Origin: Paraspadella gotoi
Lineage: Eukaryota; Chaetognatha
DNA length: 64,000 nt
Direction of reading: 5' to 3'
NCBI GenBank assembly: GCA_051294375.1
Contig: CM119263.1
Coordinates: forward strand, 7,674,635 to 7,738,634
The notes beneath the pieces are model-generated. The model was given only the letters and a program-made list of their open reading frames with translations. It was not told the origin of the DNA and made no database searches. The translations under genes were made by a program, and so were the position numbers. This document shows positions 24,250 to 37,354 of this stretch, one piece after another. Within the stretch, counting starts at the first letter, position 1. Every line of letters begins with the position of its first letter.

Positions 24250-27200
24250 ATGGGGAAGGACCACCTGGACATCGTTGCCGCCGTACGCGCCGACGACGCC
24301 GCCGCCCTGCAGAAGCTTCTCTCCAGACCCCGAGCTAAGTCGGGCAAGATGGGCCTCGGGTCCGGAAAGAAGTTAAACGTGGATTGGCGGGACGAGGACG
24401 GCCTGGCTCCGTTGCACCATGCCGCACTTGGCGGGAACGTTAGAATCATCGCGCCGCTGATTGAAAGCGGCGCCGCTGTCGACGTCGGTGACGATAAGGG
24501 GCTCCGCCCGCTTCACTACGCCTCCTGGAAAGGACACGCAGATCCCGTTAAGCTCCTTCTCGACGCTGGGGCGGAAGTGGCTCCTCAGTCGGGCCAAACC
24601 AAAGACACCCCCCTTCACCTTGCCGCCCAACATGGACACTATGACGTGGTGGCTTTGCTGGTGCATCATCGAGCAGGTGAGAGAAGTTGTGGGGAAAAGT
24701 TTGGTAATAAAAAAGTAATACTTTTCTATGGAGACGAGATAGATCCATTTTCACTCTTATTTTCCGCCCTTTTATTTTTTTATTTTCATTATCTTTCTTT
24801 ATTTGCTCCTATTCTCTTTTTTAATTTTTTCTGTCATTGCCTCTATGATCTATCTAAATTCCATTCCCTCAGTATTATTTTATTATAACTTTTCTCACAT
24901 TTCACCAACTTTTTTACTTTGTTATTTTTCATTTTTTCAATATTCATGTTATTCCCTTTCTTTTTCTCTATGCAGTCTGCTACATATTTAAAACAATTTT
25001 TTTTAAATCTTGTATTTTCAAAATTTTTAACTTAATTACCAAAACGAAAAATTACGTGTTATCAATAATATTCAACTCTTCATAACTGTCGGCTTTCGCT
25101 TTAAACGAATAGAAATATTTCAAAAAGAACTTTTTGAGAGAACCTCTTCATCATAAGTTGCCGCAAACCCTTTTATCTCTTTCCCCGTTGAACTTTTTTC
25201 CTCACCCACCATCTTTTCTCTCTCTTTTCATCCCTCGTAAGATTTTATTTTGATTTCGCCCTAAAAATAAAGGAATTTTCTCTCCCATATATTTCCCGTC
25301 CTTTTTCATCTTTCTCATCGTTTCTCTCAGATCCGACGGTAACGAACTCGGCTTCGAAGAACGCGTTGGATCTGGCCTGTGAATTCGGCCGCAGTCGCGT
25401 CGTCGATCTGCTGCTGAAAAGCAACCTCTGTGATAAAATAATCCGGGATCAGGAACACCCTAACCTCGATTTGCTCAACAAAGAAAAAACGACATGTCTT
25501 CATCTCGCCGCCAAAAACGGACACATCGATGTCATCAGACTCCTTTTAGGTAGCGAAATGTGTTGATGGGCTCTGACCTCTCGCCGCCGGTCAAAATATA
25601 TTTTAATCCATTGTAAAAAGCAAGAAAGTAAATAGGCGAAGACAAAATTTGCGAGACAAATTTGTTTGGCAGTAAATTTGCGAGACAAATTTTTTTGGCA
25701 GTATCCTTACTATTTTGACTTGTCAACTCCCTTTTAAAATCTGAACTAATTTATTTTTTTAAACGAATTTAGGTTTATTTAGCAAATTTAGTAATCTCGA
25801 AATAATTTAACTGGTTTTCCTTAAAAAAAATATTGAATCTACTTTGAAAAAAAATATTTCTAGATATTGTTTGCTGTAAAAGAGTCATAATTACACACCA
25901 TGTTTTTATTTTCGCAGACGCCGGAATGGATATTAACCGCCAAACGATGAACGGAACTTGTCTCCACGAAGCCGCGCTGTGCGGAAAGATCGACGTCGTG
26001 CGGCTGCTGCTGGACTACGGCGTGGACGCGAACCGGCCAAACTCCTTCGACCAGACGGCTCTGGACATCGTCAACAAATTTACGACGTCAAGGGCCGCCA
26101 AGGACATGAAGCAGCTCCTGAGGGAGGCTTCTTTCGCCATCCAGGCGCGGGCCGTTCAAGACTACCACAACGCCTTTGACCCAGCTAGCCTCGGCTTCTC
26201 CAAGGGGGAGCTGGTCACCGTGCTGGAACGAAATCCCGACGGACATTGGAAGGGGTTTTGTTCCCGTGACGGGCAACTCACGAAGACGGGGTTTTTCCCT
26301 TCGGCCTTTGTGGAGATCATCGGCGATCGCGGAGAAGATCGTCGGGACGATAGAGATTCCGTCGAGGTCACGGATGAGAAATCCGCGCGCGACGACCGCC
26401 GCCTCGCTGACCAGCCGGCGTATTTACAAAGAGGAGTTCCGTCGAGACCCGTGGCGGCCGCGATCGGGCAACCGCCGCAACAGCAGCTGCAGCGACAGTT
26501 TGTTCGCGCGGAATCACGAGAACGCACCCATCCCCCTTCGCCCGACGGCCAAGTCAAACATCACTTGAGCACTAACTATGCTTATGGGCCGCAACAGCTC
26601 GTCAACGATTCCCCTGTCAAAGATTCCGGCGGCAGTTCGCGGAATTCCACTGTCAGCGTGGATTCCGGTCGCAGCTCCGTCTTCAAGAACAACTTGAGTG
26701 CTCGGCATGGCGGAGGCAGCTCCGGCGTTTCTTCCTCTTCTGGCGCGTCCTCCGGCGTCGGTAGTCTCCACAACGGCTCTGGTGGAAATTGCAGTGGACC
26801 TCTTCAGCCTCCCGGTCATCGCCTCTCCTATGAATCCTCAGCCAGCTCGTCCAGACATTCTTACCATAGTTCCTCCTCCAGTCTGGGCTCGCTCGACAAG
26901 GTTTTGGAAGAGAGTTCCTCCACTGTTAACGTTCTTGATCTCTTCCAAAAAGGGTGGTCTGATCAGGAGGTTTTGGCTGCCTGGCTAACAGACCTTCGCT
27001 TTGAAGATTATGTCAATAACTTTCTCCAAGCGGGTTACGACATGCCCACGATCACGCGAATGACGCCGGAGGATTTGACGGCGATCGGTGTCACAAAGCC
27101 GGCGCATCGAAAAAAACTCAAGGCTGAGATTAGTCAGCTGAACATCGGCGATGGAATTCCCGACTACAAACCTGACGAGTTGCTCGAGTGGTTGACCCTT

Positions 27201-30074
27201 CTCAGGCTGGAAGGTTACCACGAAAGCTTGCTTCAACAAGGCTACGAAACGGTTGACGATATGCTCGACCTCATGTGGGAGGACCTTGAGGAGATCGGAG
27301 TATCCCGTCTCGGCCATCAGAAAAAGTTAATGCTCGCCATTAAATTCTTGCAAAATCCGTCGATTAAAAAGCGAGCAAGTTCTTTAGAAAGGGACAAGCA
27401 ATCCTTTGGTCACTACGCCTCCCCCATCCACCAACTTCATGTACCGCAGTCTTCCAACCGTTTATCGGCCTGTAGTAATTCAAGCAGTTACAGTCACGAC
27501 ACTCTCGACTCTCGCGGGCAGTACGCTGATGATAACGTTTATGCGCCGCCGTCGGAGATTGTTCATCTCCGTCAAACCTCTGCTCAGCAAGAGTTGACGC
27601 AACCCGACATCGTCGCCATTCAAGTTCGGAATTCGGGTGGTAGTTTTCGCCTCTCGCAACTCTCGGGCGACTCAGTTTCAACGTCGGAACAACATCAGGC
27701 AACGCATAGAACATTCTGCAGCCCGACTCGCCGAACGCCGTCGTTCGATAGCGACGATCATCACTACGCGACCATGGCGACAATCGATCGTGACTCCACG
27801 CCGACAACTACCGAGGAATCCCACTACAGCTCTATCGGGGAACAACATTACGCCTCTGCCCAGCCGCGAACCCTCAGTCCCACCGGAAGTACCGGCAGCT
27901 CTGGTGCTGGGCGCGGTTTGGCGCCGGGCGCGAAGATAGCGCCGATTCGACCGCGACCCGTGGCCAAAATCGTTGCCAGGACCAAGCAAAGCATTCACGG
28001 CGAGGAAGGCGCTTACGAAGCGTCTCACGTTTCGGAGTTCGCCACTCTCCCGCGGAACATGAAGGTCGGAAATGATCCTGGCAAATACGAATTTCACGGA
28101 AGCGCGTCGCCGATTCCGCCGGGCTCCCCATCTAAATCTCCCGGCGGCAAAAGGCAACCGCCGCCTCCTCCAAAACGAATGAACTCTAGCCTCGACGGCG
28201 GCGCCGCCAAGAGCGCCCTCGACGCCGACCAGTCCAGCAAGTGGGCCCAGGGAATTGCCCCAGACGACGCCAAGTACGCCCTCATCGGCGCCGCCATCGA
28301 CGATTCCACGCAGGAAAACTTTGCAAGCTGCGTTCAGTCTCTCGCAACCAAATTTCAAGCCAAGCCGTCCTTTGATCAGTCTTCCTCCAAAGCCGACGAA
28401 GCTCCTGCCGCCGCAGTGTCCGCCGCCGCTGCAGCTGCTGCTAACGATTCCGATGAAGCTTATCATTCGCAGGCATCGCCGTCCGTAGGTTCTGACGGCG
28501 GTTTGCGTAATCCTATGCTGGATTCCCCCGGATCCGTCTGTTCCCTAGATTGCGAGGACTTTCCCCCACCGCCGCCGCCTTTGGCGCTGGAAGAGTTTGC
28601 TCTAGTCGACGTCCGCAAGGGCGAACCCTCCTCACCTCGAGCCCCTAATCACTCTGTCAGCGTGAGTCGATTGACGGAGAAACTTGACGCCAAATTTTCG
28701 TTTCAGCCTCGTCCCGAGCTTCAGCGGGGGGCGCCGCCGGACATCGCCGCCCCCCCTCTTCGACTGCAGCACTCGGCGCCGTCTCCCCGGTCCAAACCCG
28801 CCGAAGCTCATGGGCCTGCGGTCGTCACATCGGCCGGCGCCGCCCCCGCCTCCCCTAGCCGATCCAACTACGTCAGTTTCCACTTTAAAGAGAATAACAA
28901 GCCTACGGCGCCGGTGGTTCCCCAACCGCATCGCAGTTTTTCCCCGCAGCACAAGCCCGACGGCGGCACTGCGGCGCCTGTGTCGGAGACGATGACGATT
29001 CTCAAACCTCAAGTTCTCAGCAAGCCCGTGGTGGCCAAGCGACCGAGTCCCGGCCGACACACCGTAAGCACGGAAACCCTGGATGACTCTCTCGCCAAAT
29101 CCGAAACCTCTTTGTCTAGCGGCTCACCACAGTCGACGCTCGGCCGCGGCGAGTCGCTTCCCTTTGCCAACGAGAATATAGGAACGATCAAGCAACGCAA
29201 TCACTTCCCCGGTTCGAAACCTTCAGTCATTCCCGGCAGCGACGCCGCCTCTCCCTTCCAGTCTCCAACTCCTCGGGTCTCCTCGACGCCGTCGGTCGAC
29301 CCCGCAGACCCGCCGCGGGTAAAGTCTGGTCGCTCGGGGACGACGACACCCGTCACCGCCGTTTCTCAGGCTATGGCGCCGTCGGGTCGTCGCGGGGGCG
29401 CCAAAAGCGTGGCGCAAATCCCTCTGGACGCGTCCCTTAGCAGCACGATTCGTCGCCACAGTGGTCTCTACCCGTCGTCGGACGAGGAAGGTTCGGGCGG
29501 AGGTCTCGCGCCGCCCTCTTCCGCCTTTAGGCAGTTCGTCGCGACTACGGCGTCCACGACCAGCGTGGCGACGACGGCTTCAGGGGGGTCAGACTCCGAC
29601 GGGAGCGGCAGCGTCTCGAGTACTGGAACCGTTCGTCGATGCCATCCCTCGTCGAGCGCGGTCGTCGCCGGGGAGGCGAAGGAGAAGCCCGCGGATGGAG
29701 AGTCGGGAGACGCGTTATCTTCTTCTTCCTCCGCTTCTCCGGCGACCCGATCGAAATCCGGCATCGTCGAACGGTTCAAGCAGCCGCCGCCCCCGCCCCC
29801 GCCCTCCAAACCGGACAGAAAAGGGAAGGATGTTGCGCCCGAGCGGGTGGGGAATCCAGCGACGGCCGATAAATTGGCGGCGATGGCGGGCAAAGTCGGC
29901 ACGGCTCCGACGGCGGGTTTCGATATCGTCGAATCGACGGACGTCTTGAACGACATCGGAAACATGCTGGCCGGGCTGACCGAAGAGTTGGACGCCATGT
30001 TGGAGCCCGACTCGGAACAAGCCGACGATCCCGTGGCCGAAGACGAAGCCAACAGAGAAACTGTTATAGCTTAA
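24250..30074 (+). CDS. CASKIN: Caskin (CASK-interacting-protein family) scaffold, 3 coding exons
   Basis: Exons 24250-24676, 25331-25549 and 25918-30074 join in frame (phases 1 and 1) to 1600 residues. Seen in order: six ankyrin repeats (about 48-249, with [36 protein letters not shown] and [14 protein letters not shown]), an SH3 domain (about 291-350, with DGHWKG and [10 protein letters not shown]), a Ser-rich linker, tandem SAM domains (about 560-625 and 631-694), a long Pro/Ser/Ala-rich region with PPPPPKR, and a C-terminal helix [20 protein letters not shown] near 1555-1580. This is the exact Caskin order, and MGKD matches the family N-terminus, so I place the start at 24250 although an in-frame ATG lies at 24184. 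Known members are multidomain adaptors at neuronal or synaptic sites whose SAM domains polymerise. The vertebrate CASK-binding motif between SH3 and SAM is not visible. About 86% of the protein is on one exon. A damaged inverted copy of exon 1 lies at 4194-4657. Confidence 0.95.
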
Positions 30075-31520
30075 GCCAAGGCTTTGTTACTCTTAAATTA
30101 CAGTCAAAAATTTATTCCAGTTTTTATAATAAAAATGTTTTTAACAAATCTTTTCTACATCGTTAACTCATATTGGTGCGTTTCAATTTTTTTGTATGTG
30201 CTTTTAATATAATTTATAACTTTTACACCAAAGAATCAATACCGCATCATTTTAGAACAGACTTAGCGACTGAATGAATAATGGCCTTTACAATATAATT
30301 TCCTCGAAAGTCCGTTTTATTTCGAGACTATTTTACTTTTTAGCGTAAATTCATGTCCTGAAGAATGTTATTATAAATTAAGAGGAATACTGTTAAATCA
30401 CTAATACGTGAAATTAAAACAAATAATATCAAAAATGTTTAGCATGCTTTGTAGTCTTTACATATAAGTAGCATTCTAGTAATAATACGTAATAGGTTAT
30501 AAATTCTGCTTAATTTAAAAAAAAATCTTCTACTCCATGAAATAATTTTAATGATATTAATTTTCATTTTCCCTGACCACGTGAACCTATTCAGGGCTTT
30601 GTTTTTTACATTTTGCACGGGGTCGGGAAACTAAGTAGCTCAAAAATACGATGAAACAACAAACGAGTAAAATTCATTTCACCACACTCCTAAAAGTATT
30701 GCGAATTAAATGATTTGTAAAAGAAATTAATTTGAACAGAGAAAAATCGTAACATTTTTTCCCAGTTTTGCCTTCATATTCAATTTGCCTCTAGATCGTG
30801 TGTAATGCTGTTACGTGCTGGAATAAGTAGCTGAACCACATTTTTTTTCTTTCACCGCTTTTGCTTTGCCTAGATTTTCAGTTTCCGTTCTGCAGCCTTT
30901 TTGCTCTTCGCCTTAAAATACAACTTGCCGGTTTTTACTTTAAATTTTAGATTCCTTATTCCTTCTATTAAGAATACAACTTTTTATCTGCTGGGATGTG
31001 TTTTTGAATATACATTCGTATTCAAATACTCATTTTCATCTATTCTACCCTTAGCTTTTGCTGGGCTTTTTGCCGTCTACCAACGTTTTTTAAATGTTGT
31101 TACATCAAATTACCTATTATGAGCGCTTCATAAATACAATAAACAAATTCAAAAGCAGCCGTTATTGAACCCCTGTTAGCCAAGACAAAGTTTTTTTTTT
31201 GATTCTGTGAGCTTTACAATTGCAGTAGATTAAAAGTGTATTTTTTTCTTTTAATATGCTTTGCTGTGAATCAAAGTAATTTTAGCTAACCCTCCCCATT
31301 TACTCAACATTGTATAATTATTGTACATTGTCATTTTTACGCGCTGAAATGTTATCTTTTTTGTCACAGAAAAAACCAGCACAATGTCGACCGCGCAAGA
31401 CCACGAGACAAAACTTATTAGAGAAGAAGAGACACTTCGAGCGGTCGTTTGTTCGTTTTCCGATAAAATAACCAATAGTTAATATAGTGCGCTCTTATAA
31501 AACTCTTTCTAGTAGACAGG
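30075..31520. other. Intergenic region Caskin-C2CD5
   Basis: AT-rich, with the likely Caskin poly(A) signal AATAAA at 30128-30133. No further gene or repeat is recognised on either strand. It presumably contains the C2CD5 promoter, but no clear motif stands out. Confidence 0.6.
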
Positions 31521-34500
31521 ATGCCAGGGAAGATCAAAGTCCGCGTTTTGGGCGCGCGACATTTACCAGTCATGGACCGAGCCTCGGAACTCACAGATGC
31601 CTTTGTTGAAATTAAATTTGGAAATCAGGTCGGCATTAATTTAAAGAGGTTAGAGATATAGTAAGGGCCATTGCCCATTCCTAGATGTAGTTTTTAATTG
31701 ATAGGTTCGCGATTGCGTTCACAACGGCAACTACTTTTGTTGCTGATGAACGGTTGGTGGATTTTAGTTCACCATAGAGGCTAAATATTAGTGGAATAAT
31801 ATTAAAAAACCGTTGGAGAAACAGCAAATTAATAATGTTTGCATAATGATTTTAATGACTTTTTTTTTTCAGACCCAAAAGACAGAGGTGATTCGCAAGT
31901 CGCTGAATCCTCAGTGGAACTCGGAATGGTTTCGTTTCGAAGTCGATGACGAAGAATTGCAGGACGAACCATTACAGGTGTTGAGCCTATTCTTGTATCA
32001 ACGGTAAAAGAATCAGTAATATCCAAATCACTTTGGATTTTTGCTCTTTAGATCCGAGTTATGGACCACGACACCTACTCTGCTCACGACGCCATTGGAA
32101 AGGTAAGTTTTCGTGGTAAAAACTTCCCACGAATTTCTACCTTCCCTCTCCCACCCTCCTCTTTTCCACAGGTTTATCTGGATTTGAATCCGCTTCTTTG
32201 CCAACGCGAAGAGGCGGCATCGACGAACGCCTCCACCTCGGGTGTCGTCCTTAGCGGGTGGCTGCCGATCTTCGACACGATGCACGGAATTCGGGGCGAC
32301 ATCAACGTCATAGTCAAGGTCCGAGAAAAAATAAAATATCTTTATTATTGCATCAGTATACGTACATATTCTACATTCGTTCTATTGTCAAGAAAACTAT
32401 GTCGAGTAACATATCGTGCGGTTACCAGGTTGACCTGTTCAGCGATTTGAATCGATATCGTCACTCCTCGTGCGGAGTCCACTTTTTCTCGACGCCCGGC
32501 GTTCCCCGAGGCTACCTCGCCGAAACTGTCTTCGGGTTCGTGGAAGAGCTCGTCGTCAACGACGACCCGGAGTACAAGTGGATCGACAAGATTCGCACCC
32601 CCCGAGCCTCCAACGAAGCCCGGCAGAGGCTCTTCTCGACCATGTCGGGGGAGGTCCAGCGAAGAATCGGTCTTAAGGTCCAGGAGATGGGCGGCAATGC
32701 GGCCATCGGCTACCAGCAGTCCTTCGATCTGGAGGGGGAATCGGGCATCGTCGTCCGCGGCATCGCCACCGCCGTCCTCGTCACCAAATTAGCTCAGCCT
32801 TCGCAAGTCGCTCTTCCTTCTCCACACAGGTCGGCTTTCGGAAGGAAAGCATTGTTTAGTGATTTCAGATTTGTTTTTTTGCCTTTACTTCGTATTTTTG
32901 CGTTTGGAAAATACATGTTTGTATGTACTATTATGTTAGGTTTTTCATTTTCTTGTCTGCGTTTATTAACGATCGTTTATTATGATCCATTTCAGCCTCT
33001 CCCCGACCGCTTCGCCCCAGCCGGAGGGAGAACCGAACTTTGGGTCACCGCAGCCCAAGGCCGTCTCCCCGCTGATGCCGAGAAAGTCGGGCATCGCTTC
33101 TGGGACGGCTGCGGGGAGAAGGAAGAGCTCCGATTCGGATACAGATCTGGCGCCCTCGTCAAGTTGGTGCGGGAAACGGGATCTATTTCAGAAAGTCTCG
33201 CTCTCAATATTTTAATTCCTCAGCGTCGAAACGAAAAGATCGCGGAACCGGTTCCAACGCCGCTCACCTCGCCACGGGGACGGGCCTCTCGTCTTCCTCC
33301 GCCAACCCCGAGCATGGAAAAGGCCACGCCAGAGTCACGGGGATGATGGACCGGGAGCCGAGCGGTTCGACCAAGCTCCACCCGACCTCAAAGGGAATGC
33401 CGTTCCATCGACCAGTGCAAAAACCCATCGATTTCTTGGATTATCCCTTCTTCACCATTACCTCTTTTCCACCGGGATATTTGGGTGAGAAATTAAAATA
33501 ATAATTTTATATGTACTCTTAACTATGTAGAATATGCAATCATACAATGTGGGTGAAGGAAGGACTTTGATCATGTTAAAATTATTATTTAATGTAAATT
33601 TTTATTATTTATAAATACCAAAAACTAAATTTTAATTAAAAATTGTCATTTAAATTAAATACGTTGTGCTTCCACAATAGTATATATCCCCCTCATGTTT
33701 ATTTTTCCCCTAACAGTTCACATCGGAGGCGTTGTCTCGGCTCGTTCCGTCAAGCTTCTCGATCGAATTCTCCACCCCGAAGAACCCGAGACGAGAGACG
33801 CTTGGTGGGCGGAGATTCGAACGGAGATCCGGTCCCACTGTCGAGCGATGGGTTGTCACGCTGTCGTTGGTTACAGGTTGGTTACACGAAACGAAACCAT
33901 GAATCGATAAATCGATAAAATGTAATGATTCTTGATAAAAAGTAACCGCCGCAAATTGTTTCCAGTGAATCGACGAGCATTTCCGACGACGTTTGCATTT
34001 TGTCGGCGATTGGGACGGCTGCGCGGATAAACGTTGTCGCGTTGCAACAACCGCCATATCAAAGCCACGGAATTCAAATGAACGAAAATTTGAGAAGCGC
34101 GCGACCAAATGTTGCCCCCTCTGCCAGTCACGGTTGCCCCAAGAAGGACAGGTGGGACTTTTGATTTGTTGTCATGTAAATCGATGGCGAGTTATTTATT
34201 CAAAAAAACCTTTTGTTTTAAAGAGAAAACTGATAACGTGAAAGGCTCAAGCGTTCTAAAAATTTACCTGCTCATTTTACAGCGGCGGAGAGAGCGTAAG
34301 CGGTGGTGGCGGCGTTGAAAAAAGCAAAAACAGCAAATCTCTCCACGTCGACGTTCAATTGGCCAATCAATTTTCGATAAGGCAAACGAGAGGCGAATCT
34401 GATCCCGACGATGGTAAAAACTCTCGGTCATTGTTTTCCTCAAGATACATTACACGATTGATTCTTATTACTTACCCGTTTTGTTTCTTACGTAGTCCCT

Positions 34501-37127
34501 ATCTCGGCCGACTGTTCCCTCTGCCACGTCCCCTACGACGAAACCAACGTCCCCTTTCCCGCTCAACTCGCCTCCTGCTCAATTTGTCACCAGGCCAAAG
34601 TCCCGGGCGTGCTTTTTTCCACAACCGAGCCACCGCCGACGCTGCCCGTCATCGGCAAGGGTTGTCTTATTCAAGCGCGTGTTTGTCGGAATAAGAAAGA
34701 GTGGCGCGGTGAACTCAACGCCAAAGACATCAGCGACACCCTGCCTTTTCTCGAGTACGAGCTCCACCATCAGCTCATCAATAAGCTAAAGATCAACGGT
34801 ATGAACGCCCTCTTCGGTCTCCGCGCTCGCGTCCACGTGGGTTACAACGTCCTGGTCGCCGTGGCCACCGCTACAGCCGTCAAAGTTCCCTGCCTCCCCT
34901 CGCCCTCTGTCCCCCGCCTCGTCTGCAAGACCTCGTCGAGCGTCGGCGAAGAACGCAAGTTGTCGCGTCTGCAGGAGAGAATGACGGAGATTGCGAGGAG
35001 GAACGCCAGCGTGCACGGGGTCCTTGACGAGGGAGCGAGGACGGATCAGGAGACAGGTAGCGTCAGTTCTTGTATGATCGACTTTAATGTTTAAACAGTA
35101 AAGGTGGATATTAAGTTATTGTGATATTGTGATATCGTTGATTTCAGACGATGATAACAACGACATTGATAATGTGGAAGCAGGCGAACCGAATATTCAG
35201 CGTCGAACCGATTCGTCCGTCTCCAATCCTGACATGTGTCCCAACGAGGGTGGAAAGGAGGCTTACGTCATTGAAGGTTAATTATTACCGTATGATTCTT
35301 TTTGTGGATCTTTCATGAGTTTTCCGTACTCACACTATCGACAGTCGACGACCCCGAAGACGTCGAGGCCATCAACCTCATGTTGGACGACGTTCTCCCT
35401 TCCGAAGGCATCGAGGTCTGCAACACCGAATTTCTTCCCGGAGCTTCTCCGCCGTCCGGCTACTTCAATTTTCCGCCTGTTTCGATTTTCGAAACCTCGG
35501 TTGGTTCACAAGCCGCCAATCAAATGTTCGCTTCGATCGTTCGTAAAAACATCGGACAAAACGGATTGACGCACAAGCAGGTTCGTTCAAAGTTAACTTG
35601 GATGAAATAAATAAATTTTCTTAGTTTTGGATTTGCTTTTCCCCGTAGTTCGGCGAGATTTTTTCCAACATCTTGGATCGATTGTATTACAAACTGCGAA
35701 ATTATCGTCCCTGCATCTTCTCCAAACTTCTGTTCGACATCAGCGTCGAAGAATCAGAGTTTTTGCAGATTTCCCTCACGGGGATGTGCACCGTAGTTGG
35801 ATCTTCCGAATTAGGTGGGTTTAACTTTAAGCAGTAATTTTTTGATCGTTGTTGTTGTCCCGGGTGAAGAAAACCGGTTCGTTTCATCTTCAGGTCAAAC
35901 GCGAGAACAAAAATCAAGGAATAACTCTGGAGGAGAAGGGACGCAGTTCAAAATGGACGGATTTCCGACCGAAGGGCGTGAAGCTCGTCGTTCCCTGACG
36001 ACGAGATCAGGACAGAAAGAGAACGACGACAATGAGGAATCCTTAGATTTAAAGGATATGGCAGAAGTTTTGACCAAGATTAAGGTTTGTTTACGATTAA
36101 AACTTGTATGGGTAATTCGGGGTAATTCGGAACAGTGGTAATTCTCAACACTGAAATATATAATTCACTAAAAAAAATTGTGTAATAATCTTTTATAATT
36201 TTTTTGGTGCATTGAATATTTAACAAACTGCTTTTTAAAAATTACTTTCAAAAGTGTTCCGAATTACCCGTATTTTAAATTTTTTATTTTACGTATATTT
36301 TTAATTCTGTATGAATCAATTTAACAATCAATATATCCATTTATTTAATAAACAATCTATCTTGCTTCCTGAATTTTGACAGGCAATGTTTTATCTATAT
36401 TAAATACATGTATATCTGTATTTTATTATTATTTGTGAAAAGAGAAACCTTCGACATTTTAACCATTTTAAATCTCGTGATTTGTTTTCAGACTTCTCAC
36501 CACGGCAAGGTGGAAGTAACTCCCATGTCCACCATACCCGGATTTCAAGTCACGAACTACTTAGGCAACATGAACCTTTTTGTAATCCGCGAGACCTCGT
36601 CCGTTCGCGAGTTCGGCGGGATCTCTGGCTTCATGCACAAGTTCGTGTCGGAGGTTTTGGCGTTGATGCGCGCCCACGTGGCTGCTTTAGGAGGGAACGC
36701 CCTACTAGCCTTCGCCATGAACCAATGCGTGTTGCTGGACAATCCCAACCGAAACCAGGCTCAGTGCTTAATCAATATCACCGGCGACGCAGCTAGCGTC
36801 GAATCGGAAAGGGATCTCGCTGCGGCAGCTGCTGCGGCTCTTCGGCGGCGCGGAAGCCTCGCACCCAAGAACGCCGCTCAGGGAATCGGCGCTAGAGGGG
36901 CGGCGCTGGCACCCCAATCTTTGCAGGGTTCGCTGACGGGAAATCGCGGCGCTGGCGCCGGAATTGTTAACGGCGTCGTCGATGGACGCGTTGAAAAGCG
37001 ATCAACGTTGCCGGTGGCGGACCGCCCGCTTCTTCCTTTATCGAACCCCTGGGACGATTCGGAGGGTACAAATAGGCGCGGCATTCCAAAGGATCTCGAC
37101 CTTCCCTTGCTTAACGCTTTAGCTTGA
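31521..37127 (+). CDS. C2CD5: C2 domain-containing protein 5 (C2CD5/CDP138), 16 coding exons
   Basis: Exons: 31521-31628, 31873-31977, 32052-32102, 32172-32318, 32429-32829, 32996-33162, 33224-33484, 33717-33876, 33966-34151, 34283-34413, 34496-35056, 35148-35276, 35345-35580, 35649-35814, 35894-36084, 36492-37127. They join in frame to 1211 residues. The N-terminal C2 domain (1-110) keeps all five calcium-ligand aspartates at D19, D26, D76, D78 and D84, the same numbering as the human protein. Then come conserved blocks FVEELVVNDDPEYKWIDKIR, HIGGVVSARSVKLLDRIL, a C-x2-C/C-x2-C zinc-ribbon-like segment in exon 11, GMNALFGLRARVHVG, and a C-terminal block including RAHVAALGGNALLAF and NRNQAQCLINITGDA. 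In vertebrates this Akt substrate binds calcium and phospholipid and assists GLUT4-vesicle fusion. The boundary at exon 6/7 (33162/33224) is the least certain: it needs a GTTGGT donor, which also occurs after exon 8. Confidence 0.93.
36333..36385 (+). repeat. Degenerate copy of the same dispersed repeat (C2CD5 intron 15)
   Basis: The middle of the repeat is recognisable (ATATCCATTTATTTAATAAA, then CTATCTTGCTTCCTGA and a GACAGGC block), but both ends are eroded. A further fragment of the hairpin end (ATTGGTTGTACCAATT) lies at about 41347-41362 in BFAR intron 3. Confidence 0.45.
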
Positions 37128-37284
37128 CCGTTGTTTGTTATTCATGCTAATTTTGCTACAGGAGTTCAAACGAAATTCGCTTAATACAGTATTTTAACTT
37201 CGGGCATTATAACCTTATCGTTTTATTATATTACAAATTATTATGACAGTGTTCTCTTATTGGAACAGAAAATATTATCAATTA

Positions 37285-37290
37285 AATAAA
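37285..37290 (+). other. Probable poly(A) signal of C2CD5
   Basis: AATAAA 158 bp after the C2CD5 stop and only 65 bp before the BFAR start codon, so the two transcription units nearly touch. Confidence 0.6.
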
Positions 37291-37354
37291 TGAATGTGTA
37301 CTGTAAATACAAAAATCTTCATGCGTTTGACGTTTTAATTTTATCGAGTTGAAG

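Larger units (their letters stand above)
14063..24861. repeat. Right arm of the near-palindrome
   Basis: This is the reverse complement of 4011-13990, ending within Caskin intron 1 at 24861. It includes the intact Caskin exon 1, so it is the more trustworthy arm at its outer end. It contains two gaps (14331-14539, 15725-15749) and a direct repetition of its inner 1.2 kb. No other coding exon could be recognised in either arm: longer frames in one arm are broken by indels in the other. Confidence 0.92.
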
